DNA of 50,819 nucleotides from Arsenophonus melophagi (GCA_032378655.1 JAVYJS010000008.1:1-50819), one strand, 5' to 3'; positions 29,506-39,373 are shown, counted from the stretch's first letter. The notes: generated by a model from the letters alone, not told the origin. Numbers and translations are program-made.

Positions 29506-29520
29506 TACAAGAAAACTAAG
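29488..29520. repeat. inverted repeat spanning the znuB 3' end, 12-bp arms
   Basis: CTTAGTTTTCTT (29488-29499, inside the last codons of znuB) pairs exactly with AAGAAAACTAAG (29509-29520, beyond the stop), with a 9-nt loop holding the stop codon. It could act as a terminator stem but has no T-tract after it. Confidence 0.9.
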
Positions 29521-30797
29521 GCTCTTATAAATCTTTAAAGAGGTATCACCTATAAATTAATTTTAGATAGCTTAAAGAGATCATCTTTTCTTTCTTAAAA
29601 AGAAAATTAACACTGCATGCAACATTACAAGTTAATGTATTATATTTACTTTGGCATCTTTCATGATTCCTGTTTAAAAGATAATGTATATATCTTTTTG
29701 ATGCACGATAAAAAGCAAGATTTTTAATTGGATTCATTGGCAAATCTATTCATAGGTTCACTCAATTTTAGTATCTTTAACATAGCAAGAAAAGCTGATT
29801 GCAATTTTATTGCACGAAACGCAATAATGATCAATACATATATATACTATCTGCATTTAAATGATACGTTAGATAAAAGTTTCGTATCATATCTAGATCA
29901 GTGAATTTTACACATCATGTAATTTGAATACTTCTTCTTAAGAGAAGAAGTAAGAAGAACTCTTCAATACCTATGAAGCTATTCAGCTGCTACTGCATGC
30001 TATATGTTGATGAGTATAGATTATGTAACCCTGTTCATTGCCTTGATAAATAGGGCAGAAACAGCACTCTTTATACTCTGTAAAGAGTAATCAGTCTTGT
30101 ATCAATGCTTTAATTTTAAGTTTTACATGAAAAACTGAATAAAACAAATGATACACTATCTTTTATATCCGCTGAAAGTAATAAGCTGAAGTAGTAAAAT
30201 AGATTAATGATAAAATTATTTTCATTTATTTTGATGCATATATTCTGTTGTTTTTCACTAAATATCTTACATTTCTTCTTCATGGCTAGAAGAAGAAAAT
30301 CCTTACTGTATTTCCAAGTACCATTTCTCATTTATCAGATGGGGTTATTAACTATAATTAAATGATAAGATTAATATTCTAGGTTTTATATAATTAAAGT
30401 TTATATGATTTATCTAAATGAATTTTACTTTTATCGCATTTTGACAAAGATCTGACAGTTATTTTACGTATTTGCAGGCATTAGTTTAAATATTTTATCA
30501 ACGTCAGTTACTAATAAAAATCGTGTTTACTTATGTACTTTAAATTAGGTTACTGGCATTTTATATTGAACAAGCCATGGAGTAAACTCTAAATAAATAT
30601 TGTCAATTTTTGTTTTGTTGAACAAAAATTTTGCGTATTAACCAACCCGAAACTTTATTACGAAAATTAAATTTTTGAAAAATAGTTTTTTAGCGAAAAG
30701 TGTAATGATAAAATCATTCATCTTTTAATATTGGCGTGACATAATTTTTCTCTTTGAGATTATTTGAATAAGTTGTTTAGCATACAGTTGATTCTTA

Positions 30798-30829
30798 ATT
30801 TATACTACACTCATAAGTGTAGTATAAAT
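30798..30829. repeat. palindrome, 14-bp perfect arms, 4-nt loop
   Basis: Positions 30798-30811 pair exactly with 30816-30829 around CATA. Confidence 0.9.
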
Positions 30830-31117
30830 AACTATTTACATTGCTATCAATCTATGAAGTACCAGCACTATAAACTTTATATTGTAATGATACTCCATGC
30901 AGATTTATTATCTATTAAGCAATGTTATTAGCAGTTGTTAAAACTACTATTGACAACTTAGTTAATATTATGCTTCTCTCTTTAAGAGAGAGACTATGTT
31001 CATATAATTTAGTGATAGAGATATACATTTCATTACTAAATCATACTGCAATCACCAAAATAATATGTTTTTGTCTAGTATTTTAATCCTGAATCATTTA
31101 CTGAAATTTCGATTGTT

Positions 31118-31149
31118 ATAACGAATGTAAATTAATTTACATTCGTTAT
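31118..31149. repeat. 32-nt perfect palindrome, no loop
   Basis: Positions 31118-31133 pair exactly with 31134-31149. It is the first of three palindromes within 200 bp upstream of gmk. Confidence 0.94.
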
Positions 31150-31177
31150 TGGTTGAATGATAAACAAACAGCCAAGA

Positions 31178-31209
31178 AGATAGTCTTTATCAAAAGATAA
31201 AGACTATCT
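31178..31209. repeat. palindrome, 14-bp perfect arms, AAAA loop
   Basis: Positions 31178-31191 pair exactly with 31196-31209. Confidence 0.92.
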
Positions 31210-31273
31210 ATTTAATTATCTATTTACTTTATGTAAAACGTGTTCAATGGACAATGTCAATTATTTGCAAGAC

Positions 31274-31317
31274 AATATTAATTATTTATAAGTCTATTAT
31301 TATAAATAATTAATATT
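31274..31317. repeat. palindrome, 18-bp perfect arms, 8-nt loop
   Basis: Positions 31274-31291 pair exactly with 31300-31317. The arms are almost wholly A and T. It lies 168 bp upstream of gmk. Confidence 0.92.
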
Positions 31318-31484
31318 TTTAAAAGTGCCTTATAATTCTTAAGGCGTCTTACGACATAGAAGATAATTAAAAATTTTTTATGACAATGCTGATACAGCTG
31401 CATATTATAAGTTAAAGATGTGATCTGTTTAATAGATTGTGCATTTTTATATTTTAAAATTAGGTAGTTAATCAAAAAATCATC

Positions 31485-32108
31485 ATGATCCCAGGAACAT
31501 TATACGTTGTGTCTGCACCAAGCGGTGCAGGAAAATCAAGCCTGATTCAGGCGTTATTAAAAACGCAACAACTATATAATACAAAGGTATCTATTTCATA
31601 CACTACTAGGGCAATGCGACCTGGTGAAAGTAACGGAAAACATTACCATTTCATCACTAAAAGTAAATTTCAGCAAATGATTAGGAGTAATGATTTCCTT
31701 GAATATGCCTGCGTTTTTGGTAATTATTATGGAACTTCCCGTGTAATGGTTCAAGACATTATTCATAGTGGTGTTGATGTATTTTTAGATGTCAATTGGC
31801 AAGGCGCACAACAAATTCGTAAAACAATGTGCTTAGCCTGCACTATTTTTATCTTACCTCCATCTAAAAATGAGTTATTACGTCGTTTACGTAAACGTAA
31901 ACAAGATAATGACGAAACGATTAATCATCGTATGGTAAAAGCCGTCGCTGACATGGAGCATTATCGTGAATACGACTACATCATTATTAATGACAATTTT
32001 AATACCGCATTAGGAGATTTACAATCTATTACTCAATCTGAACGTCTACGTTTAGATCGCCAGGTGAAGCGACATCATGCTTTAATTAATAAATTATTGG
32101 AAGATTGA
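31485..32108 (+). CDS. gmk: guanylate kinase
   Basis: Gmk phosphorylates GMP and dGMP to the diphosphates in the cytoplasm, feeding GTP, dGTP and the (p)ppGpp precursor pool. It has 207 residues, as in E. coli. The P-loop is SAPSGAGKSSL (about 10-20). GMP-binding segments are SYTTRAMRPGE and FLEYACVFGNYYGTS; the catalytic region has DVFLDVNWQGAQQI and IFILPPSKNEL. The start gives MIPGTLYVVSAPS against MAQGTLYIVSAPS, though the ribosome site is weak. rpoZ follows after 51 bp and then spoT, the conserved gmk-rpoZ-spoT order. Confidence 0.97.
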   Translation: MIPGTLYVVSAPSGAGKSSLIQALLKTQQLYNTKVSISYTTRAMRPGESNGKHYHFITKSKFQQMIRSNDFLEYACVFGNYYGTSRVMVQDIIHSGVDVFLDVNWQGAQQIRKTMCLACTIFILPPSKNELLRRLRKRKQDNDETINHRMVKAVADMEHYREYDYIIINDNFNTALGDLQSITQSERLRLDRQVKRHHALINKLLED

Positions 32109-32159
32109 GTAAAGGTTCAGTATTATATCCGGTTATTTCTTTATCTTTGGAGTCATATT

Positions 32160-32435
32160 ATGGCACGTATAACAGTGCAAGACGCAGTAGAAAAAGTTGG
32201 TAATCGTTTTGATTTAATTTTAGTGGCAGCACGTCGAGCGCGCCAGTTACAGACTAGAGGTAAAAGCCCATTAGTTAAAGCAGAAAATGATAAGGCTACT
32301 GTTATTGCTCTGCGCGAAATAGAATCAGGGTTAATTAATTCTAAAATTCTTGATATCTATGAAGGCCAAGAAGAAAAGGAGCAAGATGCAGCAGAAATAC
32401 AAGCTGTATCTGTTATTAATGAAGGTCATCATTAA
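32160..32435 (+). CDS. rpoZ: RNA polymerase omega subunit
   Basis: Omega clamps the beta-prime C-terminus, aids RNA polymerase assembly and forms part of one ppGpp-binding site. It has 91 residues, the same as E. coli. The sequence MARITVQDAVEKVGNRFDL is essentially invariant, followed by the AARRARQLQ helix and VIALREIESG. It is followed 19 bp later by spoT, in the conserved operon. Coupling of omega with SpoT and Gmk in one operon is ancestral. Confidence 0.97.
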   Translation: MARITVQDAVEKVGNRFDLILVAARRARQLQTRGKSPLVKAENDKATVIALREIESGLINSKILDIYEGQEEKEQDAAEIQAVSVINEGHH

Positions 32436-32454
32436 CTGAAAAGGTAGGCCTGCC

Positions 32455-34572
32455 TTGTACCTGTTTGAAAGCCTCAATCAAATCGTTAGAGAGCATCTTC
32501 CGCAAGAGCATCTATCATTATTAGAACAAGCTTATGTTATTGCCAGGAATGCACATGAAGGCCAAACCCGTTCAAGTGGTGAACCTTATATCACACATCC
32601 AGTTGCAGTGGCATGTATTTTAGCAGAAATGCGTTTAGATCATGAAACATTAATGGCTGCCTTATTGCATGATGTTATTGAGGATACTCAAGCAACTTTT
32701 CAAGACATCCAGCAACTTTTTGGTAAAAATGTTGCTGGATTAGTTGAAGGAGTATCGAAACTGGATAAACTCCATTTTCGTGATAAAAAGGAAGCTCAAG
32801 CAGAAAATTTTCGTAAAATGATTATGGCAATGGTACAAGATATCCGTGTTATTTTAATCAAACTTGCAGATCGAACCCACAATATGCGAACTTTAGGCGC
32901 ATTGCGAGCTGATAAGCGCCGAAGAATTGCTAGAGAAACACTAGAAATTTATAGCCTTCTGGCACATCGTCTTGGTATCCATCATCTCAAGATTGAATTA
33001 GAAGAGTTAGGATTTGCAGCACTCTATCCCAATCGCTACCGAGTTATTAAAGAAGTAGTAAAAGCAGAGCGCGGTAATCGAAAAGAGATGATCCAAAAAA
33101 TATTAGCAGAAATTAAAGGTAGATTATTAGAAGCCAAGATTCCATGTCGAGTATTTGGTCGAGAAAAACATCTTTATTCAATATATTGTAAAATGCATTT
33201 GAAAACAAAGTACTTTCACTCAATAATGGATATTTATACCTTTCGAATTATTGTTAAAGACGTTGATACATGTTACCGTGTTCTTGGGCATGTGCATAGT
33301 TTATACAATCCTCGGCCAGGACAAGTGAAAGATTATATTGCAATTCCAAAAGCAAATGGCTATCAATCTTTGCATGCATCAATGATCGGTCAGCATGGCG
33401 TTCCAATTGAAGTACAAATTCGTACTGAAGATATGGATCAAATGGCAGAAATGGGCGTTGCAGCTCACTGGGCATACAAAGAACAGGAAGAATCTAGTAC
33501 CACTGTTCAAATTAGAGCAAAAAGATGGATGAAAAGCCTAGTAGAACTACAACAAATTACAGGTAATTCTTTTGAATTCATTGAAAGTGTAAAATCGGAT
33601 CTTCCCCCTGAAGAAATTTATGTTTTTACTCCTGAAGGAAGTATTGTTGAATTACCTACTGGTGCCACTCCTATTGATTTTGCCTATGCTGTTCATACCG
33701 ATATAGGCCATACCTGTATCGGAGCCCGAGTGGATCGTCAACCTTATCCTCTATCACAATCATTGTCCACAGGACAAACTATAGAAATTATTACAAAACA
33801 AGGCGCAAGGCCAAGCGCAGCTTGGTTAAATTTCGTAGTTAGTTCCAAAGCTAGGGCAAAAATACGACAATTACTTAAAAATCTTAAGCGAGAAGATGCG
33901 ATTAATTTAGGCCGCCATTTACTTAACCATGCTTTAGGGAACAGCATGAAATTAGGTGATATTCCTCAAGAAAATATCAATAAAGAACTAATAAGAATGA
34001 AACTGCACTCAATAGATGATTTATTTTCTGAAATTGGCCTTGGCAACACCATGAGTGTAATTGTAGCACAAAATTTATTAGACAATATTAATATAAATCA
34101 TATCATTACAAATGCTGCTACTATCAGTGGAAAACTACCAATTAAGGGGGCAGAAGGAGTATTAACTACCTTTGCCCAATGTTGCCGTCCAATTCCTGGT
34201 GATCCCATTATTGCTAACCTTAGTCCAGGTAAAGGTTTAGTCATACACCATGAGTCTTGCTTTAATATTCGAAGTTATCCAAAAGAGCCAGAAAAGTTTA
34301 TGCAAGTAGAGTGGGATGAAGATGTTAATAATAATTTCATTGCTGAAATTAAAGTTGATATGATCAATCACCAAGGAGCATTAGCTAATTTAACAGCTGC
34401 CATTAATGTCGTTAATTCTAGTATTCAAAGTATGAATCTCGAAGAGAAAGATGGGAATGTCTATCGTGCATTTATTTGCTTAACGGCTAAGGATCGTATT
34501 CAATTAGCTAATATTATGAAAAAAATCCGTATTATGCCTGATGTTTTACATATTAGCAGAAACCGTAGCTAA
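32455..34572 (+). CDS. spoT: bifunctional (p)ppGpp hydrolase/synthetase SpoT
   Basis: SpoT degrades, and weakly makes, the alarmone (p)ppGpp. It has 705 residues (702 in E. coli). The start is TTG at 32455, giving the MYLFESLN N-terminus as in E. coli, where TTG is also the start, with AAAAGGTAGG upstream. Domains in order: HD hydrolase (THPVAVACILAEM and LLHDVIEDT, near residues 45-80), synthetase (REKHLYSIYCKM to EVQIRTEDMDQMAEMGVAAHWAYK, about 235-345), TGS (EIYVFTPEGSIVELPTGATPIDFAYAVHTDIGH, about 385-420), a conserved-cysteine region (FAQCCRPIPGDPI), and ACT at the C-terminus. Whether relA exists elsewhere cannot be seen. Gmk and omega are encoded just upstream. Confidence 0.98.
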   Translation: MYLFESLNQIVREHLPQEHLSLLEQAYVIARNAHEGQTRSSGEPYITHPVAVACILAEMRLDHETLMAALLHDVIEDTQATFQDIQQLFGKNVAGLVEGVSKLDKLHFRDKKEAQAENFRKMIMAMVQDIRVILIKLADRTHNMRTLGALRADKRRRIARETLEIYSLLAHRLGIHHLKIELEELGFAALYPNRYRVIKEVVKAERGNRKEMIQKILAEIKGRLLEAKIPCRVFGREKHLYSIYCKMHLKTKYFHSIMDIYTFRIIVKDVDTCYRVLGHVHSLYNPRPGQVKDYIAIPKANGYQSLHASMIGQHGVPIEVQIRTEDMDQMAEMGVAAHWAYKEQEESSTTVQIRAKRWMKSLVELQQITGNSFEFIESVKSDLPPEEIYVFTPEGSIVELPTGATPIDFAYAVHTDIGHTCIGARVDRQPYPLSQSLSTGQTIEIITKQGARPSAAWLNFVVSSKARAKIRQLLKNLKREDAINLGRHLLNHALGNSMKLGDIPQENINKELIRMKLHSIDDLFSEIGLGNTMSVIVAQNLLDNININHIITNAATISGKLPIKGAEGVLTTFAQCCRPIPGDPIIANLSPGKGLVIHHESCFNIRSYPKEPEKFMQVEWDEDVNNNFIAEIKVDMINHQGALANLTAAINVVNSSIQSMNLEEKDGNVYRAFICLTAKDRIQLANIMKKIRIMPDVLHISRNRS

Positions 34573-35220
34573 ATAATGCATTCAAAACGTTTTTCTATAA
34601 TTCAAAAAAATAATTGCTATGCACAAGCTAGATTTATTAATTGTTCTTGAAATAATCCATAAACCATAGAATATTTATGATGTTGGCATAACGCCAACAA
34701 ATTCATACAATATACATCCTATTTACCGCAGACTCAGATAATAATCATTGGATCAAAGTAAAACTAATGATGGTATGTAAATCTTAATCGCGCATCTTAC
34801 TAATCAATATATGGATTTTCATTAAATTAATTGTACTCAACTAACCTATATAAATTTAGAATAATAACAATCAAACATTGTTAACAAGCTCTAAACTAGC
34901 TGATTATAATATTCTGATGTCTAAGAATTAGAGGCTTTAAAAGCATTCAAAATCTCTGTTGCTTCAAAGTAAAAAACTTTAATAAAGAATAACAATAAAG
35001 ATCAGGTATTATACCTTATAATAGCTTTAATCACCTGTCATAAAAAGAAGAAGAATCACTCTTGACTGGCAGTTGCTCATAATTAGCTAAGCCTTTATGA
35101 TTATGAAATCTTGGCCGTGTCTTCATGAACGAATGAAGGTAGACTTTTCTAGTAAAACTAGACTAGTAGTCATGCAATCAGATCAAGTAACAGGAAAACG
35201 CACTCTGGAGAATTAACTGT
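34573..35220. other. spacer where trmH is expected
   Basis: This 648-bp gap separates spoT and recG. In E. coli trmH (spoU, tRNA Gm18 methyltransferase, about 690 bp) lies here. No SPOUT-family motif is recognisable in any frame. A 7-bp GC-containing hairpin (34681-34699) and a GGAG ribosome site for recG are the only structures seen. Confidence 0.6.
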
Positions 35221-37302
35221 ATGAGAGGAAAATTACTTGATGCTATTCCATTAACATCACTAAACACTGTTCGTACATCACAAGTAGAAAAACTCAGCAA
35301 AATAGGACTTCGTACTATCCAAGATCTACTCTTTCATCTACCTCTTCGTTACGCAGATCAAACGCAACTTTATGCTATTAGTGATGTACAACAAGGAAAA
35401 TCTGTAACTGTCAGAGGAAAGATATTACAAACTAAAATTATTTTTGGACGTAAACGAATGATGCTCACCCAAATTAGTGATGGATCAGGAACGTTGACAT
35501 TACGGTTTTTTAATTTTTCTTCTACTATGAAGTGTAGTCTAGCAGTAGGTAAGTATGTTCTTGCTTATGGCGAAATTCAGTTCGGTAACTTAGGTCCAGA
35601 AATTATTCATCCTGAATACAAAATAAAATCCAATGCCAATCATATTCAGTTACAAGATACATTAACACCAATCTATACAACAACTGAAGGAATACATCAA
35701 ATCACTTTACGAAAACTTATTAGTAAAGCGCTTACATTACTTGATACCTATGCGATTAATGAGTTGATTCCTGCACCATTTAATCCAGGTCTGATAAGCT
35801 TATCAGAAGCTATTAAAATACTGCATCATCCACCACATAATACTCCGTTGAGTATACTAGCAAAGTGTAAACATCCGGCACAGCGTAGATTAATTTTTGA
35901 GGAGTTACTGGCTCATCAATTAAGTATGCTAACATTCCGGAGTGAAGCTCAACAATTTTCAGCCCAACCATTATTAGCAGAACAAAAAATAAAAACTCAA
36001 TTGCTAAAGCAGTTGCCCTATTCACCAACTCAAGCCCAGAAACGCGTTATCAATGAAATTGAAAAGGATTTAGAAAAATCAAGCCCTATGATGCGCTTAG
36101 TCCAAGGTGACGTAGGTTCTGGTAAAACATTAGTAGCATTATTTGCTGCCATTCGCGCTATCGCTCATGGTAAACAGGCAGCTTTAATGGCGCCTACCGA
36201 GTTATTAGCAGAACAGCATGCAAATACTTTTCGTAAATGGTTAGAACCACTGGGTATTCAAGTTGGGTGGTTATCAGGTAAACAAAAAGGAAAAACAAGA
36301 CGGAATCAACAAGCAGCCATTGCACGAGGAGAAGTAGCAATGATCATTGGTACCCATGCAATCTTTCAACAACAAGTTGAATTCAACGCCTTAGCATTAG
36401 TAATTATTGATGAACAACACCGTTTTGGTGTGCATCAACGTTTTTTATTATTAGAAAAGGGTCAACAGAACGGTATTTATCCTCATCAATTAATTATGAC
36501 AGCAACGCCAATTCCACGCACACTTGCTATGACAGCTTATGCAGATCTAGATAATTCAATTATTGATGAATTACCACCTGGTAGAACACCAATCACAACA
36601 GTTGCCATTCCTGATACACGCCGTAATGAAGTTATGCAACGAGTTCAAAAAGCCTGTCAGATAGAAAAGCGACAGGTATATTGGGTCTGTACATTAATTG
36701 ATGGCTCTGAAATGCTAGAAGCACAAGCAGCTCAAGCGATAAAAGAAGAACTTACAAATGCATTGCCTACATGCAAGATTGGTTTAGTACATGGAAGGAT
36801 GAGATCAGTTGAGAAACAACGAGTGATGAAAGATTTTACCACCAATAAACTACAACTATTAGTCACAACAACAGTGATTGAAGTCGGAGTCGATGTACCA
36901 AATGCTAGTTTAATGATTATTGAAAATCCAGAACGTTTAGGACTTGCACAGTTACATCAACTAAGAGGCCGTGTTGGCAGAGGAGGTATTGTATCACATT
37001 GTGTTTTACTGTATAAAACACCACTTACTTACGCAACTAAATTACGTCTTCAAGTACTCAAAGATAGTAATGATGGGTTTTTAATTGCACAAAAAGACTT
37101 AGAAATTCGTGGGCCAGGAGAATTTTTAGGTACTCGCCAAACCGGAAATACAGAATTTAAAGTAGCTGATTTAATGCGCGATCAAGATATTCTACCAGAA
37201 ATCAGAAACGTTGCTCAATGTTTACAACAACACTTTCCAACTTATACCAACGCTCTGATAGAGCGTTGGTTGCCCGAGCGTACTCAATACAGCAACGCCT
37301 GA
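35221..37302 (+). CDS. recG: ATP-dependent DNA helicase RecG
   Basis: RecG is a double-stranded DNA translocase that reverses stalled forks and processes D-loops, R-loops and branched structures. It has 693 residues, identical in length to E. coli. The N-terminal wedge domain (OB fold, about 50-160) contains ISDGSGTLTLRFFNFS. Helicase motifs: GDVGSGKT (Walker A), APTELLAEQHA, DEQHRFGVHQR (motif II), MTATPIPRTLAMT (motif III), TTTVIEVGVDVPNA and QLRGRVGRG (motif VI), then the TRG segment and IERWLPERTQYSNA at the end. It follows spoT, with trmH lost between. An 11-bp stem lies within the last codons (37246-37270). Confidence 0.98.
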   Translation: MRGKLLDAIPLTSLNTVRTSQVEKLSKIGLRTIQDLLFHLPLRYADQTQLYAISDVQQGKSVTVRGKILQTKIIFGRKRMMLTQISDGSGTLTLRFFNFSSTMKCSLAVGKYVLAYGEIQFGNLGPEIIHPEYKIKSNANHIQLQDTLTPIYTTTEGIHQITLRKLISKALTLLDTYAINELIPAPFNPGLISLSEAIKILHHPPHNTPLSILAKCKHPAQRRLIFEELLAHQLSMLTFRSEAQQFSAQPLLAEQKIKTQLLKQLPYSPTQAQKRVINEIEKDLEKSSPMMRLVQGDVGSGKTLVALFAAIRAIAHGKQAALMAPTELLAEQHANTFRKWLEPLGIQVGWLSGKQKGKTRRNQQAAIARGEVAMIIGTHAIFQQQVEFNALALVIIDEQHRFGVHQRFLLLEKGQQNGIYPHQLIMTATPIPRTLAMTAYADLDNSIIDELPPGRTPITTVAIPDTRRNEVMQRVQKACQIEKRQVYWVCTLIDGSEMLEAQAAQAIKEELTNALPTCKIGLVHGRMRSVEKQRVMKDFTTNKLQLLVTTTVIEVGVDVPNASLMIIENPERLGLAQLHQLRGRVGRGGIVSHCVLLYKTPLTYATKLRLQVLKDSNDGFLIAQKDLEIRGPGEFLGTRQTGNTEFKVADLMRDQDILPEIRNVAQCLQQHFPTYTNALIERWLPERTQYSNA
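37246..37270. repeat. 11-bp hairpin inside the recG coding sequence
   Basis: ACCAACGCTCT and AGAGCGTTGGT pair around GAT. It encodes the conserved ALIERW region about 11 codons before the stop, so the palindrome is compatible with the protein. Confidence 0.85.
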
Positions 37303-37925
37303 ATATGATATTAATTCAGCGAATGCGCATGGCTTGATTACATGATTAAAGGTAAAATCTCATCACTCATATATTTTAATTTAATATCACTCAAGCATTT
37401 TAATCATGCATTAAGTATTGGTATGGTAGGGAAAGCAACATGAAAATACAAAATGTTCTACTGTTCTTATGCTGTTGATACTGAAGTATCATAAATACTG
37501 ATTGATCATAATTTTACTTATACTGGAAAGGTATAAAAGAGCATACGGTAAAATAATTACCGCTGTCATTAACACAATAACCAGAATTTTTACTTGTCCA
37601 TGAAGTAAACTGAAACAGTTGTAAACTTATCAGTCCCATGGTAAAAAAATTGATAAACTATTATTACTGATAATGATATACAACATTAAAGTAGTAAAAA
37701 TCAAATAATTACTAGAGTGATCAATCAATGATCATTGATACTAAAAATATCAGTAAATCAATAGAAAATAGGCGAATTTACTAACGACAGTAAATTAGTT
37801 TTTAAAAAATCAGCTATTAATAGCTAGTATTTCTATTAATATTTAATAATACATAACTTACAGTTCGTCTTTTTTAGCTTCTAAACCCTAATATCTTTTC
37901 TCTCTCATAAAAAGAGAGAAAAAAG

Positions 37926-37959
37926 ATATATATCCTATAATCAATTATAGGATATATAT
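37926..37959. repeat. palindrome, 16-bp perfect arms, 2-nt loop
   Basis: Positions 37926-37941 pair exactly with 37944-37959. An imperfect hairpin (37891-37905 with 37913-37929, two-base bulge) abuts and slightly overlaps it. Confidence 0.92.
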
Positions 37960-38133
37960 GATTAGACCACATCAGGCTTTTCATCAAAAGGAAAATCACT
38001 ATACATAACCTTTCATTTCAATATGAATGAAAGAAAATTGTTAGTTTTATACTTTAATGAAAACATGCTTTTAGCTAGTCTGGCAAAAAGCAGCATTCTA
38101 TTAAAATAGAATAAATGGCCATATTTAAATAGG

Positions 38134-38172
38134 AGCCTAATGCTCTTATAAAAAATATAAGAGCATTAGGCT
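38134..38172. repeat. palindrome, 17-bp perfect arms, AAAAA loop
   Basis: Positions 38134-38150 pair exactly with 38156-38172. The outer half of the stem is relatively GC-rich (AGCCTAATGCTC). Confidence 0.94.
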
Positions 38173-38318
38173 AATCAAAACTAATCACGAATATTTAATT
38201 TTGCATTAATGTAATCAGTACACTTAAGATAGTGTTAAACATATGAATAACACTAAGCATGATTTTAGATAACTGCAAAATCATTCAGTATATGTTAAGG
38301 TAAGTATAAATTACTGAT

Positions 38319-38341
38319 CATAATACTAAATTAGTATTATG
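38319..38341. repeat. palindrome, 11-bp arms, 1-nt centre
   Basis: CATAATACTAA pairs with TTAGTATTATG. A further 9-bp palindrome (38352-38370) follows within 11 bp. Confidence 0.85.
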
Positions 38342-38483
38342 CTTATCAGCATAATACTCTAAGAGTATTAATTACAATGGCGAATACATAAAATAGTGCT
38401 AAAGAAAGCAGAAGAAAGAAATAAAAATTTCTTGAGCAGCTTTTATGCTTTTAGGCTTCTCAGTATCACTGACTAGATTGGCA

Positions 38484-38514
38484 GTACTAATCTTTCCTAA
38501 AGAAAGATTAGTAC
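38484..38514. repeat. palindrome, 13-bp perfect arms, 5-nt loop
   Basis: GTACTAATCTTTC (38484-38496) pairs with 38502-38514 around CTAAA. It is directly followed by another hairpin starting at 38515. Confidence 0.9.
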
Positions 38515-38542
38515 AATACTCTTGTGATTAAACAAGAGTATT
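38515..38542. repeat. inverted repeat, 11-bp arms, 6-nt loop
   Basis: Positions 38515-38525 pair with 38532-38542. It abuts the preceding palindrome without a gap and lies 78 bp beyond the uspA stop on the minus strand, so it may be part of a uspA terminator. Confidence 0.85.
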
Positions 38543-38620
38543 AATAAAATTTTTCTGAAAAATGTAAGTAATGTACACTAGGATGCAATTGATAAAATAC
38601 TTGAATAATTAAGGATTTTA

Positions 38621-39052
38621 TTAATGCTTATCTTTTAGTGGAACAATTAACATATCAACATGAACAGTATTAATAAGTTGGTTAGCTGAGGACATCAATT
38701 TACTCCAAAAATCTTGATGATGCCCGCACACTACTAAATCGAATTTATATTCTTTTATTGCACTTACCAAAACCTGGCACAGATCACCTTTTCCACTTAA
38801 TTTTTTTTCAATCTTATAATCTGTTTTTTGTGCTAAAGTGGCTAGTGCTTGCTGAGTTTCTTCAGCAATCTTTTTTTCCATATCATAAAGATTTATATCA
38901 ATTAATCCGTTATAAAGATCAGCATAATGTATATCAACATGAATTAAAGAAACTTTTGCATTATAAGGTTTTGCCATAGATACAGCTTTATCAACTATCC
39001 TTTTGCTTTCTAAGGATAAATCAACTGTAACAAGAATATGTTCGTAAGCCAT
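38621..39052 (-). CDS. uspA: universal stress protein A
   Basis: UspA is a small cytoplasmic Usp-fold protein induced by growth arrest and many stresses; its biochemical role is unclear even in E. coli. It has 143 residues (144 in E. coli). Identifying segments: MAYEHILVTVDLS, AVSMAKPYNAKVSLIHVD, LVVCGHHQDFWSKLMSSANQLINTVHVDMLIVPL. It belongs to the UspA-type subgroup that lacks the ATP-binding G2XG9GS motif. CAGGAG precedes the ATG by six bases. It is downstream of pitA, 321 bp away; the intervening uspB of E. coli is lost. Retention of a stress gene in a small genome is notable. Confidence 0.96.
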   Translation of the reverse strand: MAYEHILVTVDLSLESKRIVDKAVSMAKPYNAKVSLIHVDIHYADLYNGLIDINLYDMEKKIAEETQQALATLAQKTDYKIEKKLSGKGDLCQVLVSAIKEYKFDLVVCGHHQDFWSKLMSSANQLINTVHVDMLIVPLKDKH

Positions 39053-39373
39053 CTTTAGCTCCTGTGAATCTCTCTTAAATTTTTCTTTTAAAGAAAGAAC
39101 TTTTATGATTAATATTTAATCAGCAAATTAATGCTAAATTTTTCACTTTTATAAATGATTTACATACCTCATTACAATTAATCATGATAAAAAAATGAAC
39201 AACGAAATAATATCTTGTCTTCAAGGCGATTATTACTTGTCTGCCGGAATCTAATTTATCACTTCATCAATAATGTTGATGAAAATAGGATATGAACTAC
39301 ATATTAATAATATAGCGATGCTTCATTCTTCATTAAAATATTACTATTTTGTAGTTGTATATTTTGAACTTAT
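39053..39373. other. spacer uspA-pitA, former uspB position
   Basis: These 321 bp are non-coding. In E. coli uspB lies between pitA and uspA on the opposite strand; no UspB-like membrane protein is readable here. An 8-bp hairpin (39263-39283) is the only structure. Confidence 0.55.

Larger units (their letters stand above)
29506..31484. other. 2-kb gene-free spacer znuB-gmk
   Basis: No gene is recognised. It contains the znuB-end repeat, a 10-bp hairpin (29929-29952), an 8-bp one (30066-30088) and long palindromes at 30798, 31118, 31178 and 31274, the last three within 200 bp. znuB and gmk belong to distant E. coli loci, so this is a synteny breakpoint. Confidence 0.6.
37303..38620. other. 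gene-free spacer between convergent recG and uspA
   Basis: No gene is found. It is very rich in inverted repeats: 37724-37739, 37891-37929 (imperfect), 37926-37959, 38095-38112, 38134-38172, 38319-38341, 38352-38370, 38484-38514 and 38515-38542. The last two are directly adjacent. It is a synteny breakpoint. Confidence 0.6.

Noticed and set aside
30116..30331. 71-codon open frame between znuB and gmk
   Set aside because: Composition typical of spacer, no homology visible, no ribosome site.
31278..31475. 65-codon open frame upstream of gmk, minus strand
   Set aside because: One end runs through an AT palindrome (31274-31317) and the composition is that of spacer DNA.
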